The position numbers and the translations under genes are program-made. From assembly GCA_934045075.1 (NCBI GenBank), contig OW203737.1, positions 1,446,001 to 1,510,000 of the forward strand: 64,000 bases of DNA, written 5' to 3'. Shown in pieces: positions 21,193 through 31,515 of this stretch (its first letter is position 1; every line of letters begins with the position of its first letter). The notes below the pieces were generated by a model, which saw only the letters and a program-made list of their open reading frames with translations, was not told the origin of the DNA and ran no database searches. Origin of the DNA: Yponomeuta sedellus. Its lineage: Eukaryota > Arthropoda > Insecta > Lepidoptera > Yponomeutidae.

Positions 21193-21444
21193 TACAGTCT
21201 ATTTATTCTTACTTGTCCATTTTAGTAAACAACATTCTACCCGTAAATGATTTTTTAGTCGAAAACTGCCATATGCCCATAAATGAAGTAATCGGGGAGA
21301 CTATTTTAGACAACACGCTGCCAATTTTATAAAGAAAGTTTATGAACTCGCGAGAAAATATGTACTTAGTTTTGGTATCAAATATCAATTTTGAGGTTAG
21401 AATCTTATTTACTGCATTGGACAAGTAAGGATAAATAGACTATA
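21193..21444. mobile_element. TA-flanked MITE, family A, copy 2
   Basis: Same inverted ends and interior as 12559-12809, with scattered differences throughout, beside a TA. A 71-codon minus-strand frame inside it is not a gene. Confidence 0.85.
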
Positions 21445-21587
21445 TCTATGTGGCTTTCACTTACTTTGGAAGAATCCTAAGTACCTACGTCACAGGGAAT
21501 CCCGGGACCCGTAAGCTTTAGTTTGTAATCGTTTTACAATAAAGTTAAATTAACTTCATTTTAACTTTATAAACTTCGAACGAATCA

Positions 21588-22080
21588 CTCGTAGCCCCGG
21601 CTGCCTGAGTGATCCTAAATGATCACAAAGGTTAAGCAACATAGGGCGCGAACAGAGCATGGATGGGTGACCGTCTATGACTAACGCTAGTGGCATTTTT
21701 CCGAGCGGTTCCGTGCTTCGCAAGGCACGTTAAGCAGCTGCCGTCGATAGATGGCAGTCGGCCTTAGGGCGGCTTGAAAACTTCATACAGTAAAACCAGC
21801 CACTAGTCTTGCAAGCCTCCACCAAAACTGACTTGGCCCCCGTGATGGAGTATGGCCTATACCTTCCCCAGGGACGAGACCCGTGCCCCTCGGTGGGGAC
21901 GTGATGGGTTGATGATGATGAGGGTTAATCTGTCAGACTCCTCGACTGCTGGATATAGGCCTTCCCCAAGGCAGCCACTTCCATTTGTCCTCGGCCATCC
22001 TCATCCAGCCACTGCCAGCAATCTGCCTCAAATTGTCGTTCTAGCAAGCTGATAAGCGTTCTACGCTGCGTCTAGTTAGT
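21588..22080 (+). repeat. SINE-5S, long form
   Basis: Head with GGTTAAGCAACATAGGGCGC and GGATGGGTGACCG, a good match to the 5S internal promoter. It has the same extended 3' segment as 13241-13738, ending GCTGCGTCTAGTTAGTAA. A deletion removes part of the middle near 21740-21755. Confidence 0.85.
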
Positions 22081-22267
22081 AACTGCCAATACGTCACGAG
22101 CTACACAACTTAATTAATATAGCTTACGTAAATTTACGTAACTTTCTCCAGCTTTTCACCTCAGTCCAAAGGGAGGTTTTCTCAAGGAGCGAATTTAACG
22201 TTCTTCGTGTTTACAGCATTCTATTTGCTGCGGAGATGGATAAATAATAGATGTATAATGTATATGT

Positions 22268-22416
22268 AAGAAGCGCTCGTGACCTAGGCGACCCGAGTGA
22301 TTGGAATCAATCTCTTGAGTTAAGCAACAACAGGCGCGGTCAGGTGCAGGTTGGGTGACCGCCCCGTGACTTCCGCTAGTGGCATTTTTTCGGCGCTTCC
22401 GTGCTACGCAGGGCAC
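22268..22416 (+). repeat. SINE-5S head fragment
   Basis: GCGCTCGTGACCTAGGCGAC, then GAGTTAAGCAACAACAGGCG and GGTTGGGTGACCGCC, ending at GCAGGGCAC. This shows the 5S-like head without the body. Confidence 0.8.
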
Positions 22417-22599
22417 TTTTTCTTGTTTTACAATGACATTGTCCCATTTTTAAAAAGTAGACATTTTAATATAAAACGTTATCAAAAAGTAAAATACTTA
22501 AAAAGAGGTGGATTGGCCGGTCGGCAACAGTCGGGTTACATCTAGACAGCAAAGTGTCAAAATATGTATGTATTTGACAGTTCGGAGTAAACGTGTTCT

Positions 22600-22780
22600 T
22601 ATATGTGGAGACCGCGACTCGACAAACGTAGTGTAGGACCGCCCTTCGAGGTGGGATGACGATCTGCGAAAAACTGACGGCTGATGACGGATGCGACAAG
22701 CTGAAGACAGGGCGCTATGGCGCTCATTGGGGGAGGGCTATGTCCAGCAGTGGACTATATAGCCTGAAGAAGAAGGGAAG
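22600..22780 (+). repeat. LINE-B coding-end fragment
   Basis: Contains GAGGTGGGATGACGATCTGC and GGCTATGTCCAGCAGTGGAC, the second encoding the degenerate Tyr-Val-Gln-Gln-Trp type terminus. Ends with a GAAGAAGAAG tail. Confidence 0.6.
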
Positions 22781-23544
22781 TAGGCTAAATCGAACAACTC
22801 CATATAGTGGATGACTTACATGGTCTCGCCCCTGAGCTGCCACACGATTCGGTACACATACTATTGATCACTATTGTCAGTAGCTGGCGTTCAGCAGGAA
22901 TCGAACAGCGATTTTAGACTTAGGTAAGTTGTATGGAAGAACTTTATGCGTGTCCAAGGGATCAAAGGTTTGCAAGATATTCAAATAAAATTCCGCCACA
23001 ATTTTCACAAAATGTTTTTAAGAGTACTGCATCAAACACTTGCTTCGTTAACACTCGTTGTCAAGCTGATACGAGGAAAAAAGTTTACTAACTAACAAAG
23101 GAATTTAAATTCTCGGCAAATTTGCAACTTTGATTTCGCTCCACGTCTGACAGGTTGCTTGACTTGAATCAATGATTCAGACACAGGTGACATAAAAAAG
23201 AATAATCTAGATGGTTTGTTTGTGTTTGTCTCAAACGCTTATTTATTGAATGCTGTATCTGCTAAGTTCTCAGACTAATTTAATTTGGCGCGTTCCAACT
23301 ATGGATTGGCTACTACTAGAGGCGAAACTATATAGATCGCAAGAGTGATTATTGTTTATTCAATAGCTTTAAAACACGTAAGAGCAGAGATCTCTACATC
23401 ACGATTCGAAACCCTTTGCTTCAAAGCTACATCTGGCCCTTTCTTAAAAACAAAATCCTATGAAACGTATAAGGAGCAATCGCGATTTAGTGTTACATAA
23501 GAATCAATCACCAATCAATCCTTTTTGTATATCGTGGATCCATA
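22781..23544. other. Unassigned AT-rich region
   Basis: A tRNA-like CAGGAATCGAACAGCG near 22895 hints at a decayed minus-strand SINE head. Nothing else was supported. Confidence 0.35.
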
Positions 23545-23608
23545 TCAACTTTGTATGTCCCCACTGCTGGGGCACGGATCTCTTCCTGCATCCCAGGAAG
23601 GCTAGAAA
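23545..23608 (-). repeat. SINE-5S tail fragment
   Basis: GTATGTCCCCACTGCTGGGG and CTTCCTGCATCCCAGGAAGG, the terminal part of the SINE-5S body. Confidence 0.7.
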
Positions 23609-23622
23609 TCAGTAAATACAAT

Positions 23623-23945
23623 AATACTAGCTTTTGCCCGCGATTCCGTCCGCGTGAAAAAGATTCAAGGAACAAAATTTTGCAACCCTGTTCACTCGTT
23701 TAAGGGTTAAATTTAGGAAAACGGGGTAACACGTATTCAGTCAATTGTGTTGAAGAGTATTTATTTTAAGTTTCAAGAAAATTAGACATTCTTTATGCCT
23801 CCCATACAAATTTTGGCATCTCTTTTAGCCCCCTTAGGGGTTGAATTTCAAAAAATCCGGCCTTATCCCTTGCCTACATTATATATATACCCTCTGTGCA
23901 AAATTTCAGCTTCCTAGGTCCGGCTTGGGCTTTATAATTTTATAT
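23623..23945 (+). repeat. Dispersed arthropod repeat
   Basis: Opens ACTAGCTTTTGCCCGCGATT and contains CCCTTAGGGGTTGAATTTC and CAAAATTTCAGCTTCCTAGG. Phrases of this kind recur across arthropod genomes. The class is not assigned. Confidence 0.6.
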
Positions 23946-24594
23946 AATTTAATAATTTAATATAATCACTTGCATGTATAGTGTTCCTTGGCATTGTCCG
24001 CACTTTTACATTGTAAAATTAATTTTTTAATATAGACCAACCTCGTGACGCATTATAATCTCATATGAAAGATTTTTAGCCAGAACAAGAAAACTTTTGT
24101 GTACTTTTTTACTACGAAATTGTTAAATTTTTTTTATTATTTATAATTATGCACAAAAATGACGGTGCTTAAAATAGAATAATCTACATAACGGTATTGT
24201 CTTTCTTTTATTATGTACCCGTTGGGGTAATAATCAAAATGCATGATTAGAATGAATATGTAGGTAAATTGCGCGCTTCAAAGCTATATTTCCTAAACTC
24301 TTTGCTAGGCCGTCCTGGCTGGAAATGGTGGAAAATACCGGTGTCTTCGCCAGAAAAAGAAAATTAATTGTCTCTTAAAATTGATTTAAAGGCGTTCAAT
24401 AACGTTTTTGTGACTTTTTAGCCAATGCTAAACTCTGTGTTTCAGGTAACAACTCTTTCGTTTGAAAATAAAACCTTTTATGAAAATAATTTATTCCAGT
24501 TACAAAACATTTTAAAATGTTTATATTAGACACTATTTTTAAATGTAGATGATGCTTAAGCTACTTATGATAAAATAAAAATAAATATTCTTAC
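23946..24594. other. AT-rich flank of the putative exon
   Basis: No exon-like continuation of the minus-strand candidate at 24595-24685 was recognised here. Confidence 0.35.
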
Positions 24595-24685
24595 CATAAT
24601 ATGGAGATCCGATAATGACCTGGTTGAGAACGTTCTGATGAAGAGAACCTTCGAAGACATTTTGCAGATCCACTTCTCCCATTTT
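24595..24685 (-). CDS. Putative coding exon of an unidentified gene
   Basis: On the minus strand TTACTTCTAACAG resembles a splice acceptor. It is followed by AAA and an ATG at 24682, then 29 codons beginning MGEVDLQNVFEG and ending Ile-Gly-Ser-Pro-Tyr-Tyr. A good donor, G followed by GTAAGA, lies at 24594-24589. The composition looks protein-like and is not part of any repeat seen here. The exon could start or continue a host gene whose other exons are outside the window or not recognisable. No family is assigned, and chance is a real alternative for so short a segment. Confidence 0.4.
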
Positions 24686-24959
24686 CTGTTAGAAGTAAAC
24701 AAAACACTTTGGTTAAAACAACGCCATCTGCATAATATTAATCGAACTATAAACTAGTGAAAGCCTCCACAAGCACGAAAAAGTCTTCTGAGCGTATGCA
24801 GAAGTACTATACTCTGCGTATAGATGGCGCTAATGGTACAAAAGTTCTATGTCAGCGGTCGCACGTGGGGCGAGGGCGCGAATAAGTCGCGTCGTATTTT
24901 CATACAAAACGGGCTTCCTCTTCTTAGCGTTTTGATAGACAGTCGTCGTGATGGTATAA

Positions 24960-25650
24960 AATGTAAGATAAGATAAGATAAGAATATTCTTTATTGTACA
25001 CTGGAAAAACAACAAATACAAAACAATTGCAAATATAAAACCTATTTAGAGGCTAAAAATTTCACCCATGCCGGGATTCGAACCCGCAACCTCTGGCTAT
25101 CCGTGCCAGCGCTCTACCAATTGAGCCAATGGGCGACTCACGGCATCAGTGAAATTTCGAACCTCTTTACACTATTCTCTGTATTACGTACAGGCAGCGA
25201 CATCTGACTTAAGCAAATTGCATTACTTACAGCCCCGACTACCTACTTTGCAGTTAGGTTTAACATCGGAACGATATAACGATATAAGTAATGCAATTTG
25301 CTTAAGTCAGATGTCGCTGCCTGTACGTAATACAGAGAATAGTGTAAAGAGGTTCGAAATTTCACTGATGCCGTGAGTCGCACATTGGCTCAATTGGTAG
25401 AGCGCTGGCACGGATAGCCAGAGGTTGCGGGTTCGAATCCCGGCATGGGTGAAATTTTTAGCCTCTAAATAGGTTTTAAATTTGTTCCTTAGCACGGGTT
25501 AGTGCAATAAAAATAGTATAATTGCAAATATACATAGTACAATTGGCGGCCTTATTGCCAAAAGCAATTTCTTCCAGACAACCTTACGATGGAAAGTTGC
25601 TGAATGAAATTAGAAAGACGGGTAGCCAGTGCAAATTTGAATAATTGAAT
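24960..25650 (-). repeat. LINE-C 3' end, interrupted by a palindromic SINE-T
   Basis: The tail TAAGATAAGATAAGAATATT at 24961 and the continuation after the SINE (25533-25645, CAATTGGCGGCCTTATTGCC and GATGGAAAGTTGCTGAA) match 62978-63170 on the minus strand and 43690-43937 on the plus strand. The sequence interrupted at 25026-25532 is exactly restored by removing the SINE and one duplication. Confidence 0.8.
25026..25532. repeat. Palindromic SINE-T with 12-bp target-site duplication
   Basis: ATTGCAAATATA at 25026-25037 and 25521-25532 encloses 483 bp. The left arm is minus-strand SINE-T from the run of T back through the tRNA-like domain into the leader. The right arm is the inverse and continues into the A-rich tail. 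Both arms share the copy-specific GACTCACGGCATC/GATGCCGTGAGTC, which lacks a C present elsewhere, and ACATCTGACTTAAGC. The loop of about 50 nt holds the leader sequence once. Each arm has a tRNA-like fold with A and B boxes. Confidence 0.92.
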
Positions 25651-25908
25651 AATGAAAATGTACTGAAAGGATGAGGCGAAGCTCGCAGTCAGCGGACACA
25701 CGGGACGCGGACGTGGGACGGATTCGCAAAGAATTCGCGCCCTCGGTCCGACTCGTCTGTTTGGGCTTCGAGGCGTTTTGGGATGCTAACCAATGGAATA
25801 AAAATCATAACTATTTTAGGTTTTTTTGAAAAGTAAACATAAATACATTGTATGTTCTAAAAATAGTTGCCACTGCCACAGATATTAAGATATTTAATGT
25901 TTACTTTC

Positions 25909-26085
25909 TGAGCTCGAAACTTCGGTCCCGGGTTCGAACCCCGGATGCGAAAAAAAAACCTCATCTCTTCGATGTTTACATGTTTGTGATGTCGTTGTTT
26001 CTGGTTCCCACGACACAGGGTATCCTAGTTTGGGGCCAGAAGCAATGTATGTGCCTGTATGTACCTAAATGTTATGTTATGAAAA
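25909..26085 (+). repeat. SINE-M copy, 5' truncated
   Basis: B-box GGGTTCGAACCCCGG, then GATGTTTACATGTTTGTGAT and GGGGCCAGAAGCAATGTATG, as in the longer copy at 46052-46245. Confidence 0.65.
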
Positions 26086-26106
26086 AACAACGTATTATAA
26101 TTATAT

Positions 26107-26600
26107 TATTTTAATGCACTAGCCCGTGCTAAGGACAATTTTAAAACACCTATTGAGAGGCTAAGAATTCCACCTATGCCAGGATTCGAACCCGCGACCT
26201 CTGGCTATCCGTGCCAGCGCTCTTTCCAACTGAGCTAATGGGCGACTCACCGGCATCAGTGAAATTTCGAACCTCTTTACAATATTCTCTGTATTACGTA
26301 CAGGCAGCGACATCTGACTGAAGTAATTTGCATCACTTGCAGCCCCGAGTACCTACTTTGCAGTTAGATTTTACATCGGACTGATATCGCTGTACCCACA
26401 TGATTATATTATTTTTAATACACCAACCCGTGCTAAGGACAATTTTAAAAACCTATTTAGAGGCTAAAAATTCCACCCATGCCGGGATTCGAACCCGCGA
26501 CCTCTGGCTATCCGTGCCAGCGTTCTTTCCAATTGAGCTAATGGGCGACTCACCGGCATGGGTGGAATTTTTAGCCTCTAAATAGGTTTTTAAAAACGTA
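26107..26600 (-). repeat. Tandem SINE-T pair with an inverted end
   Basis: The first unit runs 26107-26398 on the minus strand. Its leader start (ACCCACATGATTATATTATT) joins directly to the tail of a second unit at 26399. The second unit stops inside the tRNA-like domain and turns back through an inverted copy of its terminus (GGGTGGAATTTTTAGCCTCT) to 26598. No flanking duplication was clear. Confidence 0.8.
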
Positions 26601-26814
26601 AAAATAATAAAAAAATTATAAATGATTCTTATTCTATTGGTAGCGCTAGTTAACCTCACCATTAGTTTTTTCTTTGTAAAATCACTACCACCGATTAAGT
26701 ACATTTGTGCGCGTTTTGTAGTAGATTGTGTTTTTACAAATAAACCTATTTTTATTCTATTTTGTAGTCCTGTATTAGCTAGGTTTTGGCGGGTTGTAAG
26801 GATCTACGGGGAAT

Positions 26815-26945
26815 TACCGGTAAGACCAGCCTCTAGTCTTGCAAGCCTCCACCAATCCGGACTTGGCCCCCGTGGTGGAGTACGGCCTGTACCTTCCTCA
26901 GGGAAGAGACCCATGTCCCTCGGTGGGGACATAATGGCTTGATGA
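26815..26945 (+). repeat. SINE-5S tail fragment
   Basis: GCCTCCACCAATCCGGACTT, GTGGTGGAGTACGGCC and GGTGGGGACATAATGG. The head is missing. Confidence 0.7.
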
Positions 26946-27245
26946 AGACGGGGTATTGGGATAATAAAATAATGTTTTACAAAGAAAAAAATAAAGTGTT
27001 CTTGCTACTAACCTCAATTTCACAGTTGTTTAGGCTTCTTTGCTGGTCTTGACTCAAATTGATGTTTTTCGTTTGCATTTTCCTTCCGCACGGGCCCTTT
27101 AGACCGAATCTGGAAAGAAAGTATAGAACCTTAGCTGAGTTAATCCTGAGATTCTAATTTCGGACCGCATGTTGTTTCTTAGCTTTAAGTATCATTGTAC
27201 TGCGTTAAATTAATTTGTGAATAAAACCTTTTCTATTAAAATAGA

Positions 27246-28050
27246 TTAGAAGTCTTTATTGTACACACCAGAAAACAAAATACATAATAAGGCTACATAT
27301 CTAAGAATTGCCGTATACAATTGGCGGTACATACATACATACATAACCTCACGCCTGTATCCCAGAGGGGTAGGCAGAGACCAGGGACTGCCACTTGCCA
27401 CGATCCTGACAGATCACCTTCGCTTCATCAACGTTCGTAAGTCGTTGCATGCACGCACGCCGGTTCCGGGTACTTTTTATTCTTCTCTTTGCACATCCCC
27501 CATTGATAATACATCGATGTATGTCCGCCTGGGACGTCCCTTACCAGCCCTTCCACTCACACTCGCAATATATATTTGTTTCGTCAATCTTTCATCCTTC
27601 ATAATCTCCAAATGTCCAAACCAACGCAACATTCCTTTTTCAATTCTATTCACTACATCCTCTTTCAGTCCACAACGTTCTCTGATCAGACTATTGCGTA
27701 TCCTGTCATTCAAAGTAACACTACACATACTTCTCAAGGACCCCATTTCTACTGCATTAATTCTACTTTCTTGCTTCTTTTGCCACACCCAAGTCTCGCT
27801 ACCATACATAAGTGTTGGGACCAGCACGCCACTATGAATAGCCAATCTAGCTCTTTTGGAAATTTTTCAGCTGCACACAATGGAGTGCAAGGCACCGTTT
27901 ACACAATTTCCCGCTTTTACTCTTCTTTCTTTATCGCCTTCAAATTTTCCATCCCTCGTAAACAGGCTCCCCAAATAGACAAATTCTTTTACTTGTTCCA
28001 CTCTTTCGCCTCTAATCGTTAACAATTGGCGGTCTTATCGCTAAAATTTA
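27246..28050 (-). repeat. LINE-C fragment interrupted by an RTE-like LINE
   Basis: TCTTTATTGTACACACC at 27251 and CAATTGGCGGTCTTATCGC at 28024 are the two parts of a minus-strand LINE-C end split by the insert 27329-28021. Confidence 0.65.
27317..28033 (-). mobile_element. 5'-truncated RTE-like LINE with 12-bp target-site duplication
   Basis: ACAATTGGCGGT at 27317-27328 and 28022-28033. The minus-strand insert encodes the carboxyl end of a reverse transcriptase: a Tyr-Leu-Gly-Ser-Leu-Phe motif, PTLMYGSETWVWQKK, and Leu-Arg-Trp-Phe-Gly-His. It ends with a TATG-repeat tail. One stop interrupts the frame upstream of the Tyr-Gly-Ser-Glu-Thr-Trp region. The clade is judged from the YGSETW and WFGH motifs only. 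Confidence 0.85.
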
Positions 28051-28120
28051 TATATTATACAAACATACATATATAATTTTTAATATATTAATTACTCTGA
28101 GGTTTCCGCAGTTACCTTCT

Positions 28121-28283
28121 GTTTCACGTTAACTAACAACCTGTTAATCGGCTAGTAACAGCTTTCAACTGGTTTTTGTATGCTCTTTGCCCAACTGACT
28201 ACTATCACAGATTAGATAATAGTTACTACTACTATCAGTAGATTAACGGCTTGTTAGTGTACCATAAACCGGGGGCTAGTCTC
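28121..28283. mobile_element. MITE family B, diverged copy
   Basis: Shares TTTGCCCAACTGAC and GCTTGTTAGTGTACCATAAA-type ends with 41757-41890 and 54262-54412. The left inverted end is eroded. Confidence 0.55.
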
Positions 28284-28514
28284 GTAGTTGGACCATTGTA
28301 TGTAGCCAGTTCATATAAAGGGTATTTAATTTACATTTAGAATCCAAACTGTGTTAGTTTTGCAATCCCACCTAGATAAACTTGAATTCGCATTCACATC
28401 TAATAACACTCTCTGTTGATACAGATGCGGTGTGCATACGTGTGTAGCCATAATCAAGCATAGCCATAACAGTAATGTTGCTTTGGTTTGGGAATATATT
28501 ATGGAGCCAACCAA

Positions 28515-28617
28515 GCCGTGAGGAAACTCGCGGCTTGTTTTGGGGCACGATTGACTAGTCTTTCCTGTGGGCTAGGCCGACTAAGCTGTCAGGATGGTAT
28601 AGGTGCTGGGCAAGCCA
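28515..28617 (+). repeat. SINE-G fragment
   Basis: GACTAGTCTTTCCTGTGGGC and TCAGGATGGTATAGGTGCTG, as in the complete copy at 55428-55815. Confidence 0.65.
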
Positions 28618-28675
28618 TGTAAACACACCATGTAAACGCGTATTTATTTATTATGTATATTTTTTTGAGTGATTA

Positions 28676-29024
28676 TGTACCCACTGCTGGGGCACGGGTC
28701 TCTTCCTGCATCGCAGGAAGGTTAGGCCATACTCCACCACGGGGGCCAAGTCCGGGTTAGTGGAGGATTGCAAGACAGTGGCGAGCCTTACTGTCTGAAG
28801 TTATCAAGCCGCCCATAAGGCCTCTGACATGGCTTAACGACTGCCATTACATGACAGCCGGCACCAACGGCTTTACGTGCCTTGCGAAGCACGGAAGCGC
28901 TCGGCAAAATGCCACTTGCGGTAGTCACGGGACGGTCACCCATCCACCTGACCACGCCTGTAATTGCTTAACTCAAGTGATTGTTTCCAATCACTCGGTT
29001 CGCCTAGGCCACGAGCGCTTCACG
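28676..29024 (-). repeat. SINE-5S, nearly full length
   Basis: Read on the minus strand: GAAGCGCTCGTGGCCTAGGC, GAGTTAAGCAATTACAGGCG, GGATGGGTGACCGTCCCGTG, then the body to CCCGTGCCCCAGCAGTGGG. Head and tail are both present. Confidence 0.85.
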
Positions 29025-29031
29025 TCGTCGT

Positions 29032-29245
29032 CGTAAGGCTGTACTAGTCCACTGCTGGACATAGCCCTCCCCAAATGGGCGCCATAGCGCATCATCATTG
29101 GGGGTAATGCCCATAATCCCCACGCTGGGCATGCGGGTTGGGGATCGCAGTTCGGTGGAATTGTACTGCAGGGGGTGCTGCTGCCCACCCCCCGGATTGT
29201 GTCCCTTAGTCGCCTTTTACTATTCTTAGGCCGACACCACACAGC
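29032..29245 (-). repeat. LINE-B end and linked repeat
   Basis: GTCCACTGCTGGACATAGCC followed by GGGGATCGCAGTTCGGTGGA and GTCCCTTAGTCGCCTTTTAC. The same composite appears at 38008-38262, 47287-47535, 49850-50090 and 58255-58512. Confidence 0.65.
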
Positions 29246-29561
29246 AATATGTATTTATATAATAATATTTATTTTTTATTGTGTGTATTTATGTAAATTA
29301 GTTGTATTTATCTATTGCTAACTACAATGTGTACACTTTTGTTAAGGCATGTATACCTTTGTTCCTAATAATGATAATCGGGAAATCCGAGCATACTCGT
29401 ATGCAAGGATTTAGGTAGCCTCACTTTACGAGGGCACTAAGGACTAACTACGAAAGTTAGTGAAGTCGTTACAATTCTGTGCGAGCTAGGACTGTTATAT
29501 TAATGTGATTCATGCTAGGTCTTAATAGCGGCATAGGTTTATTGTCTCATTTCGTTCGGCT
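29246..29561. other. AT-rich sequence with nothing recognised
   Basis: No repeat relation was seen. Confidence 0.35.
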
Positions 29562-29665
29562 TGTTTTAGTCGTCGTCGTCGTCTGGCTATACTAGTCCAC
29601 TGCTGGACATAGGCCTCTCCAAATGAGCGCCATAGCGCCCTGTCTTCAGCTCGCCGCATCCGTCT
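29562..29665 (-). repeat. LINE-B coding-end fragment
   Basis: On the minus strand this encodes Asp-Arg-Ala-Leu-Trp-Arg-Ser-Phe-Gly-Glu-Ala-Tyr-Val-Gln-Gln-Trp-Thr, typical of the carboxyl end of a LINE reverse transcriptase protein. It is cut on the right by the element at 29666. Confidence 0.7.
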
Positions 29666-30045
29666 TAAGGCCTGCGCAGACGACGGACTTTTGTCTCTTA
29701 GGGACAAAAGTCCCTCGTCTGTAAAAAATATCCTTCGAGTACTTGTCGCGGACTCAACGCCTACGGTGTGCGGTCATTTGTTCCCCGGAAATTGAGTGAT
29801 GGAAATACGCCATGGAAGCAAATAATCTGAGATTACGTTGTGTTGTAATTTACATGAAGTTGAAAAGGAAAAGGCGTTTTAAAAGAAAACACCGAACTTT
29901 TTTCCACTCCGGTCTCTTGATGTCCTCGGTAACTTGAGGGACTTTTTGTACGGGGCACTTTTAGTCCTTCGTGTGCGTTACTCGACACAATTTATAAGAG
30001 ATCTATATCAACGGACAGGCGGAGCCTCGTCTGCGCAGGCCTTTA
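29666..30045. mobile_element. Inverted-repeat DNA element of about 380 bp
   Basis: TAAGGCCTGCGCAGACGA at the left and TCGTCTGCGCAGGCCTTTA at the right form near-perfect terminal inverted repeats. A second hairpin (TTTTGTCTCTTAGGGACAAA) lies just inside the left end. No transposase is present. Superfamily unassigned. Confidence 0.65.
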
Positions 30046-30165
30046 GTAAAGGTAAATGATTAGCGACCGGTTGTTTCCGTATTTTGGCAATATCTGTTAA
30101 CGATTTTTTACACTTGGACTGAAGCTGAGTGTATTTAAGTAATACTTGGGTTATTTACGTACAAA

Positions 30166-30370
30166 AATAATTCGATTAAAAACCTATTTAGAGGCTAAAA
30201 ATTTCACCCATGCCGGGATTCGAACCCGCAACCTCTGGCTATCCGTGCAGAGGTTGCGGGTTCGAATCCCGGCATGGGTGAAATTTTTAGCCTCTAAATA
30301 GGTTTTTAAATTTGTTCTTAGCACGGGTTAGTGCATTAAAAATAAAAAAATAGTATAATAATTCGATTAA
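30166..30370. repeat. Palindromic SINE-T with 14-bp target-site duplication
   Basis: AATAATTCGATTAA at 30166-30179 and 30357-30370 encloses 177 bp. The arms are almost perfect inverses from AAAAACCTATTTAGAGGC to the anticodon stem and join at ATCCGTGCAGAGG. The loop is minimal. The right arm alone has the A-rich tail. Confidence 0.92.
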
Positions 30371-30839
30371 GTTTAAGTTACTGTAATTTTATCTAGCACT
30401 TTAAAATGTTGCGTGCCCTACAGGGTCCACAAAGATCTAATCAAATAACTGTTTAGTTATAATGTAACAACCTTAAAACTTGTGGAATGCCATAAACTAT
30501 TGAGTCTAATATTAAAGTGATATAATTAATTAAATTTTAATACATTTTTTACTGAATAAATAAATATAAAAATAACTATCTATAGGAAACTATTAATTAA
30601 ATTCCGGTTAGTTCTGGTAAGGATTTAACTTGTTCCCATGTGTATCACATAACTCCTGAAAATTCTATTTCTGGACCACGTTATATAGCAGACAGCACAT
30701 CAACTTTACTGTTTCAGTTACAAAGTCATAGTTATATATTAAGCAGGTGTAATACAAATCTGAGGCAGATTCCTGGCAGTGGCTGGATGATTAGGATGGC
30801 CGAGAACACAAGGAAGTGTAGTAACTATTATATAATCTG

Positions 30840-31070
30840 TGGTGGAGTGCTTTGCAAGGCATGCTAAGTCATTGGTGCCGGCTGTCATGTAATGGCAGTC
30901 GTTAAGCTATGTCAGAGGCCTTACGGCCCGCTTGATAACTTCTGATAGTAAAGCCCGCCACTGTCTTACAAATCGTCCACCAACCCGGACCTGGCCCCCG
31001 TGGCCCCCCGACCATCCTACTACGCAAAAAGACACCCTTGCCCCAGCAGTGGGGACATACATAGGGTTGA
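30840..31070 (+). repeat. SINE-5S body fragment
   Basis: Starts at GCTTTGCAAGGCATGCTAAG and ends at CAGCAGTGGGGACATACATA. The 5S-like head is absent and the body has several indels. Confidence 0.7.
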
Positions 31071-31204
31071 TATCATTAGGTAATAATACAAGAAAAAAAA
31101 TCGAAATTAGTTAAGAGACGAAGTTATGCGAAAACATAGTTTAAAAAAAGTAACATCGCGTCGAATTGATAATTGATATTGCTCCTTTTTTTAAGTCGGT
31201 TAAA

Positions 31205-31340
31205 AAGGAAATGTGTTGGTGCAGCGGTGCGGTAGAATAGCGGCTTCTCAATCCGTAGAAGGTCGTAGGCTCGAGTTCCGGCACGCGCCAATGAATTTGT
31301 TTTCGAAGTTATATAACTACATTTGTGAAGTTAAAGTAGC
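31205..31340 (+). repeat. tRNA-derived SINE fragment
   Basis: GTGCGGTAGAATAGCGGC and a B-box-like GGCTCGAGTTCCGGC head, then TTTGTGAAGTTAAAGTAGCA. Related to 11090-11260. Confidence 0.55.
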
Positions 31341-31404
31341 AATATGGTATGCTTTTTTATGCTTAAACTTAGGAAGGTAGTTGTTATTTAAGATATCTCG
31401 TTTT

Positions 31405-31515
31405 GAAGTCTTCCGAGACCACGGCACTTGCAAAAGTGCCGAAATGTCAGAAAATTGTAAAAATGTACTCAAATTAAACGGGTAAATATCCGTGCAAATA
31501 CAGTTTTTATTATGT
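31405..31515 (+). repeat. Penelope-like element 3' end
   Basis: CCGAGACCACGGCACTTGC, GTGCCGAAATGTCAG, AATTAAACGGGTAAATATCC and the closing ACAGTTTTTATTATGTCG. Same order as at 7252-7403. Confidence 0.6.

Noticed and set aside
21588..21720. 5S rRNA gene
   Set aside because: Only the internal promoter region resembles 5S. The flanking stems do not fit and the sequence continues into a SINE body.
25068..25450. tRNA genes at SINE-T copies
   Set aside because: The cloverleaf-like part has A and B boxes and an anticodon stem, but the anticodon loop ACGGATA has C before the anticodon. The acceptor stem is imperfect. Every copy is embedded in the same repeat with target-site duplications.
25038..25520. 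Two independent SINE insertions in opposite orientation
   Set aside because: Only one target-site duplication surrounds the pair, and both arms share copy-specific variants.
27259..27837. 192-codon plus-strand frame
   Set aside because: Antisense of the RTE-like LINE coding region at 27329-28021.
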